From contig JBARMB010000050.1 in NCBI GenBank assembly GCA_049802235.1, forward strand, positions 1-64,000: DNA of 64,000 nt, in the 5' to 3' direction. Under the pieces are notes generated by a model that had not been told where the DNA came from, ran no database searches, and saw only the letters and a program-made list of their open reading frames with translations. Below are positions 46,720 through 55,504 of the stretch, in pieces. The position numbers and the translations under genes were made by a program. Numbering within the stretch: position 1 is the first letter of the stretch; every line of letters begins with the position of its first letter. This DNA is from VBDM01 sp049802235. Its GTDB lineage: Bacteria; Pseudomonadota; Gammaproteobacteria; Burkholderiales; SG8-39.

Positions 46720-46953
46720 ATGGCGCGAGTCTGCCAAGTCACGGGCAAGAGGCCTCAAACGGGAAACAACGTTTCCCATGCCAACAACAAGACCAAGCGC
46801 CGGTTCCTGCCGAACCTGCAATACCACCGCTTCTGGGTCGAGAGCGAGAAACGCTGGGTCAGCTTGCGCGTGTCCAGTGCCGGCCTGCGCGTGATCGACA
46901 AAAAAGGCATCGAGGTCGTGCTCGCCGAACTGCGTGAGCGCGGCGAGATTTGA
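46720..46953 (+). CDS. rpmB: 50S ribosomal protein L28
   Basis: A 77-residue ribosomal protein. The N-terminus MARVCQVTGKRPQTGNN and NNKTKRRFLPNLQ are typical. The start at 46720 rather than the in-frame ATG upstream is fixed by that sequence and by the GGAGCGACC before it. Paired with rpmG, 20 bp away. Confidence 0.98.
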   Translation: MARVCQVTGKRPQTGNNVSHANNKTKRRFLPNLQYHRFWVESEKRWVSLRVSSAGLRVIDKKGIEVVLAELRERGEI

Positions 46954-46973
46954 ACGGGTAAGAGGAAAAAGCG

Positions 46974-47129
46974 ATGAGAGACAAAATCAAGCTTGAGTCG
47001 ACCGCCGGCACCGGCCACTTTTACACCACGACCAAAAACAAGCGCACCACGCCTGACAAGATGGAGATCAGGAAATACGATCCCAAGGCGCGCAAGCACG
47101 TCATCTATAAAGAGACAAAGATCAAATAG
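46974..47129 (+). CDS. rpmG: 50S ribosomal protein L33
   Basis: A 51-residue protein (MRDKIKLESTAGTGHFYTTT, then KRTTPDKMEIRKYDPKARKH) of the zinc-free L33 type: there is no Cys pair. Too short for ordinary gene-length cutoffs but certain from its sequence and place after rpmB. AGAGGAAAAAGCG provides a ribosome site. Confidence 0.98.
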   Translation: MRDKIKLESTAGTGHFYTTTKNKRTTPDKMEIRKYDPKARKHVIYKETKIK

Positions 47130-47208
47130 CGGCAAAACCGGACGGCTGAAGCCGCCGGTTTGCCTCCGCGCGTTGGAACGGACGCAAGCGCCGTTCAACG
47201 CGCGGGAC

Positions 47209-47238
47209 AAAAAGAGCCCGCGAACGCGGGCTCTTTTT
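47209..47238 (+). terminator. Strong intrinsic terminator after rpmG
   Basis: AAAAAGAGCCCGCG (47209-47222) and CGCGGGCTCTTTTT (47225-47238) form a 14-bp palindromic stem ending in five T. A weaker hairpin with AAACCGG/CCGGTTT arms lies before it. Confidence 0.9.
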
Positions 47239-47743
47239 GTTTCAGGACGATGCCCCTGCCTGGCTAAGGCGCGACCTTCCTCGAGCACCTGGGGCGGTGG
47301 GCGCCACAGGTGACCGAGCGAAGCCCACCGTCCGATCCCGCGAGCTGGCCTCGCACGCGAGCCTGCCGCTCACCTATCATCCTGTTCCCGACAGCGCCTC
47401 CAGCGCACGCGAAGCGCCTGCGCGCTTGACGTGCTGCGCCTGGCGACTGCATGACTTGCCGCAACGCCCGTTGCGAAGCGCCCGGGAGCGCCGCTCCGGC
47501 TGCCGAAACGCGCACCGGCAACCCGGATCGAACACAACCGGGTGCGCGGGCACCGATCAGGCTTCGCTGCAAGGTTACACCCGCAGGGCACGTCGGCAAC
47601 GGGCAGATTGAATCTCTTATCTTTTTTTCCCGCTCCCCGATTGAATCATTCGGGGACAGGTTTCACGGGAATGGCGGAGCACCGGCCGCCTCGGCGCTAC
47701 GCGCCACCCTCCTCCATGATGAGGGGAAAGAAATCCGCAATAA

Positions 47744-47767
47744 AAAAGCCCGCATTCGCGGGCTTTT
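47744..47767. terminator. Terminator downstream of the desaturase
   Basis: AAAAGCCCGC (47744-47753) and GCGGGCTTTT (47758-47767), loop ATTC. The A/T ends let it work in either direction; it lies just past the desaturase stop (minus). Confidence 0.75.
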
Positions 47768-47772
47768 CTGGG

Positions 47773-47794
47773 TTCCCGCTTGCGCGGGAATGAC
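47773..47794. repeat. REP-like hairpin near the desaturase end
   Basis: TTCCCGC (47773-47779) and GCGGGAA (47784-47790), then TGAC. A second copy of the element type at 3174-3258. Confidence 0.6.
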
Positions 47795-47803
47795 GGCACT
47801 GCG

Positions 47804-48991
47804 CTACGCGTAGCAGCGCAGCCTTTGCGAGAATTCCACCAGCGGCCGGATGCCGCTCGCTTCGGCGCGGTGGCACCAGTCCTGCAACTGCTTGACCAGT
47901 TGATCTCTCGAAGCCGTGGAGCGCCCCCACAGCGCGGCAAGCTCAGTGCGCATCGAATAGACCGTGTGCAGCTCGCGCGACTTCGACAGCACTTCGGCGA
48001 GCTTGACGCGCTCCGTGTCGCACAGCGACTTCTCGTCGCGGTGCAGCCAGCGCTTCAGGCTTTGCAGAACGTGCGCGTCCTGGGGCGAGAAGCGCCGCAG
48101 CTTGCCGAGCTCCTCGGCGTAGGTACGCTTGAGCGACTTGGCGTATTTCGCCAGCACATCGTAGCGGTGGGTGATGACCGCCTGCAGCGTCTCGGCGTCG
48201 ACCGCCGGCTTGGCTGCGGTGAAGCGCGGCGTCGGCGCGATCTTCTTCACCTGCGCCAGACCCAGCGCTTCGAGGATACGGATGTACATCCAGCCGATAT
48301 CGAACTCGTACCATTTGTTGGAGAGCTTGGCCGACGTAGCGAACGCATGGTGGTTGTTGTGCAGCTCCTCGCCGCCGATGAGGATGCCCAGCGGCACGAT
48401 GTTGGTGCTGGCGTCCTCGCTGGACCAGTTGCGATAGCCCCAGTAGTGGCCGATGCCGTTGATGACGCCGGCGGCCCAGAACGGGATCCAGGCAATCTGC
48501 GTGAGGAGGATCAGCACCCCCGGCACGATGCCGAAGAGCACGACGTCCGTGACACCCATCATGGTGATGCCGAGTATCACGTAGCGGGAATAGATGTTTC
48601 GCTCGAGCCAGTCGTCGGGCGTGCCATGGCCGTAGCGCTCTATGGTTTCGCGGTTGTACGCCTCTTTCACGTACAGGAGCACACCGCCCCAGAGCACGCG
48701 GTTGATGCCGTAGATCTGCGGGCTGTGCGGATCTTCCGGCGTTTCGCACTTGGCGTGGTGTTTACGGTGGATCGCGGCCCACTCCTTGGTCACCATGCCC
48801 GTCGTCATCCACAGCCACAGGCGGAAGAAGTGGCTCGCCAGGGGATGCAGGTCGAGCGCGCGGTGTGCCTGGCAGCGGTGCAGAAACACCGTGACGCCGA
48901 CGATGGTGATGTGCGTCAGGACGAGGGCGGCGGCGACGTAACCCCACCAGGGAAAGTCGAACACGCCGGCAAATACAGGGTAGGAATCCAT
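47804..48991 (-). CDS. Fatty acid desaturase (membrane di-iron)
   Basis: A 395-residue membrane desaturase, probably delta-9 acyl-lipid/acyl-CoA. Three His boxes are present: HRCQAH (38-43), HRKHH (75-79) and HNNHH (211-215), with GHYWGY (181-186). Several hydrophobic segments flank them. The C-terminal third (about 235-395) is soluble and charged, longer than in many bacterial relatives, with KRTYAEELGKLRRF near 300. The ATG at 48991 has AAGAGGA upstream. A TTGCGC-N16-TAGAAT-like promoter overlaps tandem repeats at 49028-49077. Confidence 0.92.
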   Translation of the reverse strand: MDSYPVFAGVFDFPWWGYVAAALVLTHITIVGVTVFLHRCQAHRALDLHPLASHFFRLWLWMTTGMVTKEWAAIHRKHHAKCETPEDPHSPQIYGINRVLWGGVLLYVKEAYNRETIERYGHGTPDDWLERNIYSRYVILGITMMGVTDVVLFGIVPGVLILLTQIAWIPFWAAGVINGIGHYWGYRNWSSEDASTNIVPLGILIGGEELHNNHHAFATSAKLSNKWYEFDIGWMYIRILEALGLAQVKKIAPTPRFTAAKPAVDAETLQAVITHRYDVLAKYAKSLKRTYAEELGKLRRFSPQDAHVLQSLKRWLHRDEKSLCDTERVKLAEVLSKSRELHTVYSMRTELAALWGRSTASRDQLVKQLQDWCHRAEASGIRPLVEFSQRLRCYA

Positions 48992-49027
48992 CAGAGTCCT
49001 CTTATAATTGCCGCGGATTCTACGTTA

Positions 49028-49077
49028 ATTTCGACAACGCGCAAGTGAAATTTCGACAACCCGCAAGTAAAATTTCA
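49028..49077 (-). repeat. Tandem 22-bp repeat upstream of the desaturase
   Basis: Two units, 49028-49049 and 49050-49071, share ATTTCGACAAC-GCAAGT with few differences; a third begins at 49072. They overlap the likely -35 region of the desaturase promoter, so they may be operators of a lipid regulator. Function inferred. Confidence 0.5.
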
Positions 49078-49148
49078 ATATGCGGGCGGCACTCCGGAAA
49101 ATCAAGCGCTTGCGCCAGGTTTTGGTGGTGCCGGCGGGAACGAATGCT

Positions 49149-50405
49149 TCACGCTGCGCGCTCGAAAACAGCGGCGAAAAAACCGTCGGTCCCGTGCTGG
49201 TGCGGCCAGAGTTCGAGGTGCTCGCCCATGTCCAGATCTATGCGTTCCTTTTTCAGAACGTCGCCCGCCGGAAGTAGCCGGAAGTGCGGATGCCGGGCGA
49301 GAAAAGCTTCTGCCACCTGACGGTTTTCCTCATCGAGGATGCTGCAGGTCGCATAAACCAGCCGCCCGCCGGGCTTGAGCAGCCGCGCGGCGCCGGCAAG
49401 AATGCCCTGCTGCTTCTGCACCATCGCGACCACGTCCTCCGGGGTCTGGCGCCATTTCAAGTCGGGATTGCGGCGCAGCGTCCCGAGCCCGCTGCAGGGT
49501 GCATCCACCAGCACGCGGTCGATCTTGCCGGCGAGGCGCTTGACGTGCGTGTCGTTCTCGCCGTCGATGCGCTGCGGGTGGACGTTGGACAGCCCCGAGC
49601 GCGCCAGGCGCGGCTTGAGCTTCGCCAGGCGTTTGAGGGAAACGTCGAACGCATACAGGCGCCCGGTCGAGCGCATCAGCATGCCGAGCGCAAGCGTCTT
49701 GCCGCCGGCGCCGGCGCAGAAGTCCACCACCATCTCGCCGCGCTTCGGTGCCACCAGATAGCAAAGCAGCTGGCTGCCCTCGTCTTGGACTTCGACCGCG
49801 CCTTCCAGGAACAGGGGGTGGCGGTTGATCGGCGGCTTTCCGGCAAGCCGGACGCCGGCCGGCGAATAAGGCGTCGCCTCGGCGGGCATTCCCTCGGCGA
49901 CGAGTCGCTCGATTACCGCCTCGCGCGAGGTCTTCAGGAGATTGACGCGTAAGTCGAGCGGCGCGCTCTGATTCAGGCCCACGGCGATTTCGAGCAGCGC
50001 GGCATCGTCAAAGCGGGACCGCAGCCGTTCGATCACCCAGTCGGGAAGATCGCACTCGACCTCCAGCGGCTGGGGCGCATGCGCTTCATGCTTGACCGAC
50101 GTGAGCCACTGGGCCTCCCCGCCACGCGTCCACGCCTCGAGCTCGCGCAAGTTTGCGCCGAGCAGCGTCGCCCAGGTCGCCAGCACCAGTCGTCGCGGGG
50201 AGCGCGTCGCCGCGATCCGCCCGAGCAGCCGGCGCCGGCGCAGCGCCGCGTAGACGGATTCGGCGATCACGGCGCGATCCCGCTGACCCAGGTTCGGATG
50301 CGCGCGGAAAAACGCCGATAGAGCCGAGTCAGCCGGGCACTCGAGCGGCAGCACGGCGGCGAACGCTGCGGTGCAGTCTTCCAGCAACGGACGGGAGAAA
50401 CGCAT
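49149..50405 (-). CDS. rsmB: 16S rRNA m5C methyltransferase (RsmB-like)
   Basis: A 418-residue SAM-dependent methyltransferase. N-terminal NusB-like domain (about 10-130) and C-terminal Rossmann MTase (about 165-418). Motifs: FCAGAGGKTLALG (about 230-242), VDAPCSGLG (about 300-308) and VYATCSI (about 350-356), with two catalytic Cys. The start codon overlaps the DUF3108 stop (TGATG). E. coli RsmB makes m5C967; the exact site here is inferred. Confidence 0.9.
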   Translation of the reverse strand: MRFSRPLLEDCTAAFAAVLPLECPADSALSAFFRAHPNLGQRDRAVIAESVYAALRRRRLLGRIAATRSPRRLVLATWATLLGANLRELEAWTRGGEAQWLTSVKHEAHAPQPLEVECDLPDWVIERLRSRFDDAALLEIAVGLNQSAPLDLRVNLLKTSREAVIERLVAEGMPAEATPYSPAGVRLAGKPPINRHPLFLEGAVEVQDEGSQLLCYLVAPKRGEMVVDFCAGAGGKTLALGMLMRSTGRLYAFDVSLKRLAKLKPRLARSGLSNVHPQRIDGENDTHVKRLAGKIDRVLVDAPCSGLGTLRRNPDLKWRQTPEDVVAMVQKQQGILAGAARLLKPGGRLVYATCSILDEENRQVAEAFLARHPHFRLLPAGDVLKKERIDLDMGEHLELWPHQHGTDGFFAAVFERAA

Positions 50406-51109
50406 CAGGGCGCGACGTGGGTGACGAACTGATCGTCGCGCGTGCCATCCTTGTCCACCACCAGGACGCGTACCGGCAGGTAATTGCGACCACTGGCAAA
50501 CCAGATATCCGTCGCCTTGTCGTCCGGGCCGTCGCGTTGCTTGGACAAGTGCAGGGCCTGAATCTCGCCCATCGGCGTCGGGAGTATTTCCGTGCCGACG
50601 ATAATGAAGCGAAACGGCGTCAGGCCGCGTCCATTGACGCGCGTCACCTGGATATCCTTACCCCGGGGGAGCGCGAAAGCAAAGCTGTATGCCATGCTGA
50701 GCTCGTCCTGCGGCGCCGCCGGCATCGGCTGCGTCTCCGACTTGCCGTCGCGCTCCTGCGTCAGCGTGCGCCCGCCCCAGTCGAATTTTGCAATCGTCTC
50801 CGGCTTGCCGAAACGTTTTTCGCGGAACTCGACGGGCTGCAGGCCCTGCGGCGTGATATTGCCGCGGCTCGCGCGCCTCAACAATACGCCCAGCGGCGCG
50901 AATAGGCCTCTGCCGCGCGTTTCGGATGAAATCCTGTAGGTCTTGCCGTCATGTTCAATTGTCTCGACCACGCTCCCCACGACCGAGCCGTTGCGGCTCA
51001 GGTCGTATTCAAGAGTGACTTTCTGCGGCGGTATCGCCCGAGCTGCGACACCCCACAAGATCAGCGCCGCAAACAAGATGCCGCGCGACGGGGTCGGGAT
51101 GAGATTCAT
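50405..51109 (-). CDS. DUF3108 exported protein
   Basis: A 234-residue protein with a signal peptide (about 1-25) and a beta-rich DUF3108 fold: VTLEYDLSRNGSVVG (about 31-45), ETRGRGLFAPLG (about 63-74) and YLPVRVLVVDKDG (near 210). Function unknown; many sit next to purN in betaproteobacteria, as here. It overlaps purN's stop (ATGA) and rsmB's start, so purN-DUF3108-rsmB is one operon. Confidence 0.9.
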   Translation of the reverse strand: MNLIPTPSRGILFAALILWGVAARAIPPQKVTLEYDLSRNGSVVGSVVETIEHDGKTYRISSETRGRGLFAPLGVLLRRASRGNITPQGLQPVEFREKRFGKPETIAKFDWGGRTLTQERDGKSETQPMPAAPQDELSMAYSFAFALPRGKDIQVTRVNGRGLTPFRFIIVGTEILPTPMGEIQALHLSKQRDGPDDKATDIWFASGRNYLPVRVLVVDKDGTRDDQFVTHVAP

Positions 51110-51732
51110 TCTTCGGAAAACAGCGATTGCCTGTCGTCATCCCCGATAACGCGCACGACCCCATTGTCGATGACCAGCCGATCTTCGACGAACCAGCGCA
51201 GCGCGAGCGGGTAGATGCGGTGCTCCTGGCGCAGCACCCGCGCCGCGAGCGACTCTTCCGTATCGCCTGCGCGCACCGGCACCGCAGCCTGGATGACGAT
51301 GGGACCGTGATCGAGATCCGGCGTCACGAAGTGCACGCTGCAGCCGTGCACCTTGACGCCCTCATCGAGCGCGCGCCGGTGCGTATGCAGCCCCGGAAAC
51401 GCCGGCAGGAGCGAAGGGTGGATGTTGAGCAGCCGTCCGTCGTAGCGGCGCACGAACTCCGGCGTGAGGATGCGCATGAAACCGGCCAGCGCAACGAGCT
51501 CGGGCGCGTGCCGGTCGATCGCTTCGGCGAGCGCGACATCGAAAGCCAGACGCGAAGCGAATTTGCGGTGCTCGATTACCGCCGTGGGAATGCCCTGCTG
51601 CGCGGCGAAATTCAGCCCGGCAGCGTCGGCACGGTTGCTAATCACCGCGGCGACACGGGTGGGCAGTCCGGCACGGACGATCGCTTCCATGTTGCTGCCG
51701 CGGCCGGAAATCAGGATGACGATGGACTTCAT
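51106..51732 (-). CDS. purN: Phosphoribosylglycinamide formyltransferase
   Basis: A 208-residue enzyme that transfers formyl from 10-formyl-THF in purine synthesis. SGRGSNMEAIV (about 9-19), the NIHPSLLPAFPGLHTH motif (about 103-118) with its active-site His and Asn, and HFVTPDLDHGPIV (about 132-144). It is the first gene of the purN-DUF3108-rsmB operon; a GTAAATCG inverted element lies upstream. Confidence 0.97.
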   Translation of the reverse strand: MKSIVILISGRGSNMEAIVRAGLPTRVAAVISNRADAAGLNFAAQQGIPTAVIEHRKFASRLAFDVALAEAIDRHAPELVALAGFMRILTPEFVRRYDGRLLNIHPSLLPAFPGLHTHRRALDEGVKVHGCSVHFVTPDLDHGPIVIQAAVPVRAGDTEESLAARVLRQEHRIYPLALRWFVEDRLVIDNGVVRVIGDDDRQSLFSEE

Positions 51733-51767
51733 CCGCGTATTTTACCGGACTGCCGCGAAGCGCCCTG

Positions 51768-51837
51768 GTAAATCGTGAATCGGAATTGGTAAATCGAGGT
51801 ACGCCAAGCCCGGCTAAACCTGCGCTTTACGATTTAC
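51768..51837. repeat. 70-bp inverted-repeat element upstream of purN
   Basis: GTAAATCGTGAA (51768-51779) and TTTACGATTTAC (51826-51837) are inverted copies at 11 of 12 positions, with about 46 bp between. A short intergenic repeat of unknown type. Confidence 0.55.
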
Positions 51838-51846
51838 GCCTCACCT

Positions 51847-51957
51847 TCAATACACCCGCTCGAGCCGATAACCTTGCTTGCCGATCAGGGCGAGGATTAC
51901 GCGCTCGCCGAAGAGGTGGTTGGCGCCGAGGAGCAGGCACAGCGCCCGTGGGGTCAC
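51847..51957 (-). CDS. 36-codon frame overlapping the kefC stop
   Basis: A GTG at 51957 overlaps the kefC TGA (GTGA). It encodes 36 residues, with LCLLLGANHLFGERVILALIG then KQGYRLERVY. The pattern of leucines and a Gly/Arg end looks protein-like, and the overlap suggests coupling. It could instead be the remnant of a longer gene. No family recognised. Confidence 0.35.
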   Translation of the reverse strand: MTPRALCLLLGANHLFGERVILALIGKQGYRLERVY

Positions 51958-53771
51958 GCGCCGTCTCTCGAATCGGCGGGTTTTTCACGCACGGCGCCGG
52001 TTCTTCCCGCCGGGGCGACCACGTCGGCCTCGAACAGCTCGCGCAACTGCTCCGCCGCCTCGCGCGCGGTCTGGATCAGCTGGGCTTCGTCGTGACGCAC
52101 CGCGTATTGCGCATCGAGCTGTTCCTCGTCAGATTGCCTGAACAGGCTGATTGCGCGCTCGGTCGCGGATGCGGCCAGGCCGAGCCGCAGCAAGGCAAGG
52201 CGCGCCATGTCGAGGCTCGCCGGAAAGGCCTCGCGGAAAATGTTGCGAACGCCGAGATCGCGCAGACGAAAGTGATGCACGCGATTGCGCGCACGCGCGA
52301 TGATCGGCAGGCCGGGAAAGTGCCTGCGCACGACGGCAGCGGTTTTCACCGAGGCTTCGACGTCGTCGATTGCAAGCACCAACAGCTTCGCCTCGCCTGT
52401 CTTGGCCGCCTGAAGCAGTTCCAGCCGCGAAGCGTCGCCGTAATAGACTTTACCGCCGAAGCGGCGCACAAAATCCACCTGCTGATAGCTTGCCTCGAGC
52501 GCGGTAAATGGAATGCCGCTCATTCGCAGTACGCGCGAGATGATCTGCCCCACCCGGCCGTATCCCGCGATGATCACCGGATTTCCGGGCCCGTCGATGG
52601 CGTCGTACTCGGGCTCGTCGCGGCGCGCGAGCCAAGGGTCGATTACCCGATCCTGAACCGCGAACAGAACCGGCGCGAGCAACATCGAAACCGTCACGAT
52701 CAGCACCAGCACCTGGGCGGTATTTCCGTCCATCACACCGAGCGCGGCGGCAAGCGAGAACAGCACGAATGCGAATTCGCCCCCCTGAGCCAGCGCCACG
52801 GCGAGTCGCAACGCCGCGTCGGGGGCGGCACCCGCAAGGCGCGAGAGAACGAACATCAGCGCTAGCTTCGCCGCGATCAGAAGCGACGCCAGCCCGAGGA
52901 CTGCAAGCGGACGCTCGACGAACAGTCCGAGGTCGGCACTCATGCCTACTGCGATGAAGAACAGGCCGAGGAGCAGACCCTTGAAGGGCTCGATGTCAGC
53001 CTCGAGCTCGTGGCGAAACTCGGAATCGGCCAGCAAAACGCCGGCGAGAAATGCGCCCAGGGACATCGGCAGGCCGATCCATGTCATGACGAGTGCAGCA
53101 CCTACCACCAGCAGCAACGCCGCAGCGGTGAAGACTTCGCGCCCGCCGTACTGCGCGATCACCTTGAGTGCCGGCCTGACGGCGAGCCGGCTGCCGGCCA
53201 CCACGACGGCGATCACCGCGACTCCCTTGGCCGCAGCGAACCAGCCACCCGCCGCCCCGCCGGAGTCGCCGAGCAACGGCAGCAACGCGAGCAGCGGAAT
53301 CACCGAAAGGTCCTGAAACAGCAATACGGCGAACGCCTCGCGGCCGTAACGCGCGGCGAGCTGGCCGCGTCCGGCAAGTGAGGTCAGCACTATTGCCGTC
53401 GAGGACATGGCAAGACCGAGCCCGGCAACGATTGCGGCACGCCAATCGAGCCCGAACGGCAATGCGGCCGCAGCCAGTACAAACCCGGTCGACACGACTT
53501 GCGCGCCACCGAGTCCGAACACCGGCCGGCGCAGTACCCAGAGTCGGCGGGGCTCGAGCTCGAGGCCGATCAGGAACAACAGCATCACGACGCCGAACTC
53601 GGCAAGTTCCATCGTGCTGCCGATTTCGCCGGCTATACCGAGACCCCAGGGGCCGATCAGCATGCCTGCGGCAAGATACCCCAGCACGGCGCCGAGCCCG
53701 AGCCGCTGGAACAGCGGCACCAGCAGGACCGCGGTGAGAAGGAAGATTGCCGCCTGTTCCAACAGATGCAT
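51954..53771 (-). CDS. kefC: Glutathione-regulated potassium/proton antiporter (KefC-type)
   Basis: A 605-residue CPA2 monovalent cation antiporter. About 12 helices (1 to about 380) with LFLIGLELEPRRLW (about 65-78) and the QDLSVIPLLALLP motif (about 153-165), then a TrkA-N/RCK domain beginning VIIAGYGRVGQIISRVL (about 408-424) that binds NAD/glutathione. The charged C-terminus is typical. It should open to electrophile-glutathione adducts and acidify the cell. The reductase at 53847 is the right kind of partner for a KefF-like role, but unproved. Confidence 0.92.
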   Translation of the reverse strand: MHLLEQAAIFLLTAVLLVPLFQRLGLGAVLGYLAAGMLIGPWGLGIAGEIGSTMELAEFGVVMLLFLIGLELEPRRLWVLRRPVFGLGGAQVVSTGFVLAAAALPFGLDWRAAIVAGLGLAMSSTAIVLTSLAGRGQLAARYGREAFAVLLFQDLSVIPLLALLPLLGDSGGAAGGWFAAAKGVAVIAVVVAGSRLAVRPALKVIAQYGGREVFTAAALLLVVGAALVMTWIGLPMSLGAFLAGVLLADSEFRHELEADIEPFKGLLLGLFFIAVGMSADLGLFVERPLAVLGLASLLIAAKLALMFVLSRLAGAAPDAALRLAVALAQGGEFAFVLFSLAAALGVMDGNTAQVLVLIVTVSMLLAPVLFAVQDRVIDPWLARRDEPEYDAIDGPGNPVIIAGYGRVGQIISRVLRMSGIPFTALEASYQQVDFVRRFGGKVYYGDASRLELLQAAKTGEAKLLVLAIDDVEASVKTAAVVRRHFPGLPIIARARNRVHHFRLRDLGVRNIFREAFPASLDMARLALLRLGLAASATERAISLFRQSDEEQLDAQYAVRHDEAQLIQTAREAAEQLRELFEADVVAPAGRTGAVREKPADSRDGA

Positions 53772-53846
53772 TGATCGACTCCCGCAACAACACCCGTAGG
53801 GCCACTTACACGAGCGCGGCCCGCGATCCTGCCTCCGGACCGTCTC

Positions 53847-54428
53847 TTACCGGCGTGCGGCGACCCCGCCGGTGACTTCGACCAGCCGCCGCGCAATGGC
53901 AGCGACCGAAGCTTGCTGCTTGAGGTCCTTCAGTTCGCCGTCCTCGTCAAACGCATCATCAGCCCGCGGCAGCAGGAACTGCTCGGCGAGCACCAGCACG
54001 TTGAGTGTCTGCAGGATCGCGCGCAACGCAACCAGTCCCCGCATGCCGCCGAATGCGCCTGGCGAGGCCGCCATCAGCGCCGCGACTTTCTCCCGGTAGG
54101 GAACGAGGCCATTCTGCCCGCCGTCGGGACGGGAGATCCAGTCGAGAGTGTTTTTCAGCAGCGCGGACACCGAAGCATTGTTCTCGGGCGACACGATCAG
54201 CAGTCCCTGGTGCTCGATGAAAAGCGCCTTCACCTTGCGCGCGTTCTGCGGCACGCCTTCCCGGTCCTCGATATCGCCGTGATACAGCGGCATCGGGTAG
54301 TCGTCGAGGTCGATCAGGGTCACGCTGGCGCCGGCCTCGGTCGCTGTCCGTGCCGCGACGCGCGCGAGCCGTTTGTTGAGCGAATCGCGGCGCGCGCTGC
54401 CGGCGAATACCAGAATCCTTGGTGTCAT
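53847..54428 (-). CDS. NADPH-dependent FMN/quinone reductase
   Basis: A 193-residue flavodoxin-fold oxidoreductase. The FMN-phosphate loop GSARRDSLNKRLA (about 10-22) and SPENNASVSALLKNTLDW (about 80-97) are those of ChrR/YieF/MdaB-type quinone or chromate reductases. The chosen ATG is 54428. It lies 75 bp upstream of kefC on the same strand, so it may supply the quinone-reductase function of KefF. It could also simply detoxify quinones. Confidence 0.88.
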   Translation of the reverse strand: MTPRILVFAGSARRDSLNKRLARVAARTATEAGASVTLIDLDDYPMPLYHGDIEDREGVPQNARKVKALFIEHQGLLIVSPENNASVSALLKNTLDWISRPDGGQNGLVPYREKVAALMAASPGAFGGMRGLVALRAILQTLNVLVLAEQFLLPRADDAFDEDGELKDLKQQASVAAIARRLVEVTGGVAARR

Positions 54429-54543
54429 CGTCGAATCCCCTATACTGCGGCGAGCGCCCTCGGAACGGCACGTCGCCGGCACGCGGCGGTCCAGGTGCAG
54501 GCGACGCCGGCGAAGGCATCGCCTGCCCTCACGGTCGCCCCCA

Positions 54544-55242
54544 TCACGGCAAATCGAACAGCAGCACTTCCGCACCCGCGCCCTTTTCGAGCACGATCTT
54601 GGAGGTGTTGGCGGCTTTCAGCGCATCGCCGGCCTCGAGCGGCTGGCCGTTGACCGTGAGCCTGCCGCGTACGACGTGCACATAGGCGCGCCGACCGTCG
54701 GCCAATTTGTGCTCAACCCGCTCCGCGCCGTCGAGCAGCGCCGCGTACAGGCATGCATTCTGATGCATCGTCACTGAGCCGTCGCGGCCATCGGGCGAGA
54801 CCACCAGCCGCAGCCGCCCGCGCTTAGATTGCGCGTCGAAGTGCTTCTGCTCGTAGCCCGGCGCGATGCCCATGACGTTGGGCTCGATCCAGATCTGCAG
54901 GAAATGCGTGATGCCGTCTTTCGAGTAGTTGAATTCGCTGTGCATCACTCCCTTGCCGGCGCTCATGCGCTGCACGTCGCCCGGCACGATGGCAGAGCCG
55001 TTGCCCATGTTGTCCTTGTGCGCGAGCGCCCCGTCGAGCACGTAGCTGATGATCTCCATGTCGCGGTGCCCGTGGGTGCCGAAGCCGGTCCCCGGCTGGA
55101 TGCGGTCCTCGTTGATCACGCGCAGCGCACCGAAGCCCATTTGCTCTGGATCGTAGTAGTCGGCGAAGGAAAAACTGTGGAAGGAGCGCAGCCAGCCGTG
55201 GTCGGCATAACCTCGGTCCTTGCCCTTGCGGATGTCCAGCAT
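54544..55242 (-). CDS. Pirin/quercetin 2,3-dioxygenase (YhhW-type)
   Basis: A 232-residue bicupin. The N-terminal motif is HGWLRSFHSFSFADYYDPEQMGFG (about 15-38), with the metal His residues in THGHRDMEI (about 55-63) and HSEFN (about 101-105). Relatives cleave quercetin or bind metals; the physiological substrate here is unknown. The ATG at 55242 gives the standard length (YhhW has about 231) and follows CCAGGACGACATC. Upstream in-frame ATGs at 55269 and 55296 are less likely. Confidence 0.9.
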   Translation of the reverse strand: MLDIRKGKDRGYADHGWLRSFHSFSFADYYDPEQMGFGALRVINEDRIQPGTGFGTHGHRDMEIISYVLDGALAHKDNMGNGSAIVPGDVQRMSAGKGVMHSEFNYSKDGITHFLQIWIEPNVMGIAPGYEQKHFDAQSKRGRLRLVVSPDGRDGSVTMHQNACLYAALLDGAERVEHKLADGRRAYVHVVRGRLTVNGQPLEAGDALKAANTSKIVLEKGAGAEVLLFDLP

Positions 55243-55504
55243 GATGTCGTCCTGGTGATTGGTTTTCATGGATGCAGTGCGTGAAATATGGGGCACGCTG
55301 CAATGAAAGCAAGCAACTTTGAATTATATGTTAATTCAATTTGGAGGCCCTGCCACGGAGCGGGCCGCGACTGTACCGCTTGAGAAGGCGGCGCATCACG
55401 CGCGCACCGCGCGGCGGGGCCGGCAGGTCCCACCACAGCGTCGGTACCGTTTCGGCGCAGCCGACGTGGCGTGGATCGCCCGCCAGTCCCGCACCAGCTT
55501 GCCG

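Larger units (their letters stand above)
47130..47803. other. Gene-free region of about 670 bp
   Basis: After rpmG this stretch holds the strong terminator at 47209-47238, a second hairpin at 47744-47767 and a REP-like hairpin at 47773-47790. No frame here has a ribosome site or a recognisable product; the 83- to 124-codon frames look like shadows. It may be a degraded gene or spacer. Confidence 0.55.

Noticed and set aside
47237..47611. Frames of 80-120 codons in the gap after rpmG
   Set aside because: No ribosome sites, Arg/Pro-biased shadow composition, and no recognisable motif on either strand.
47741..47794. Two adjacent hairpins read as a possible CRISPR-like repeat
   Set aside because: The two stems have different sequences, and no spaced repeat units or cas genes are present.
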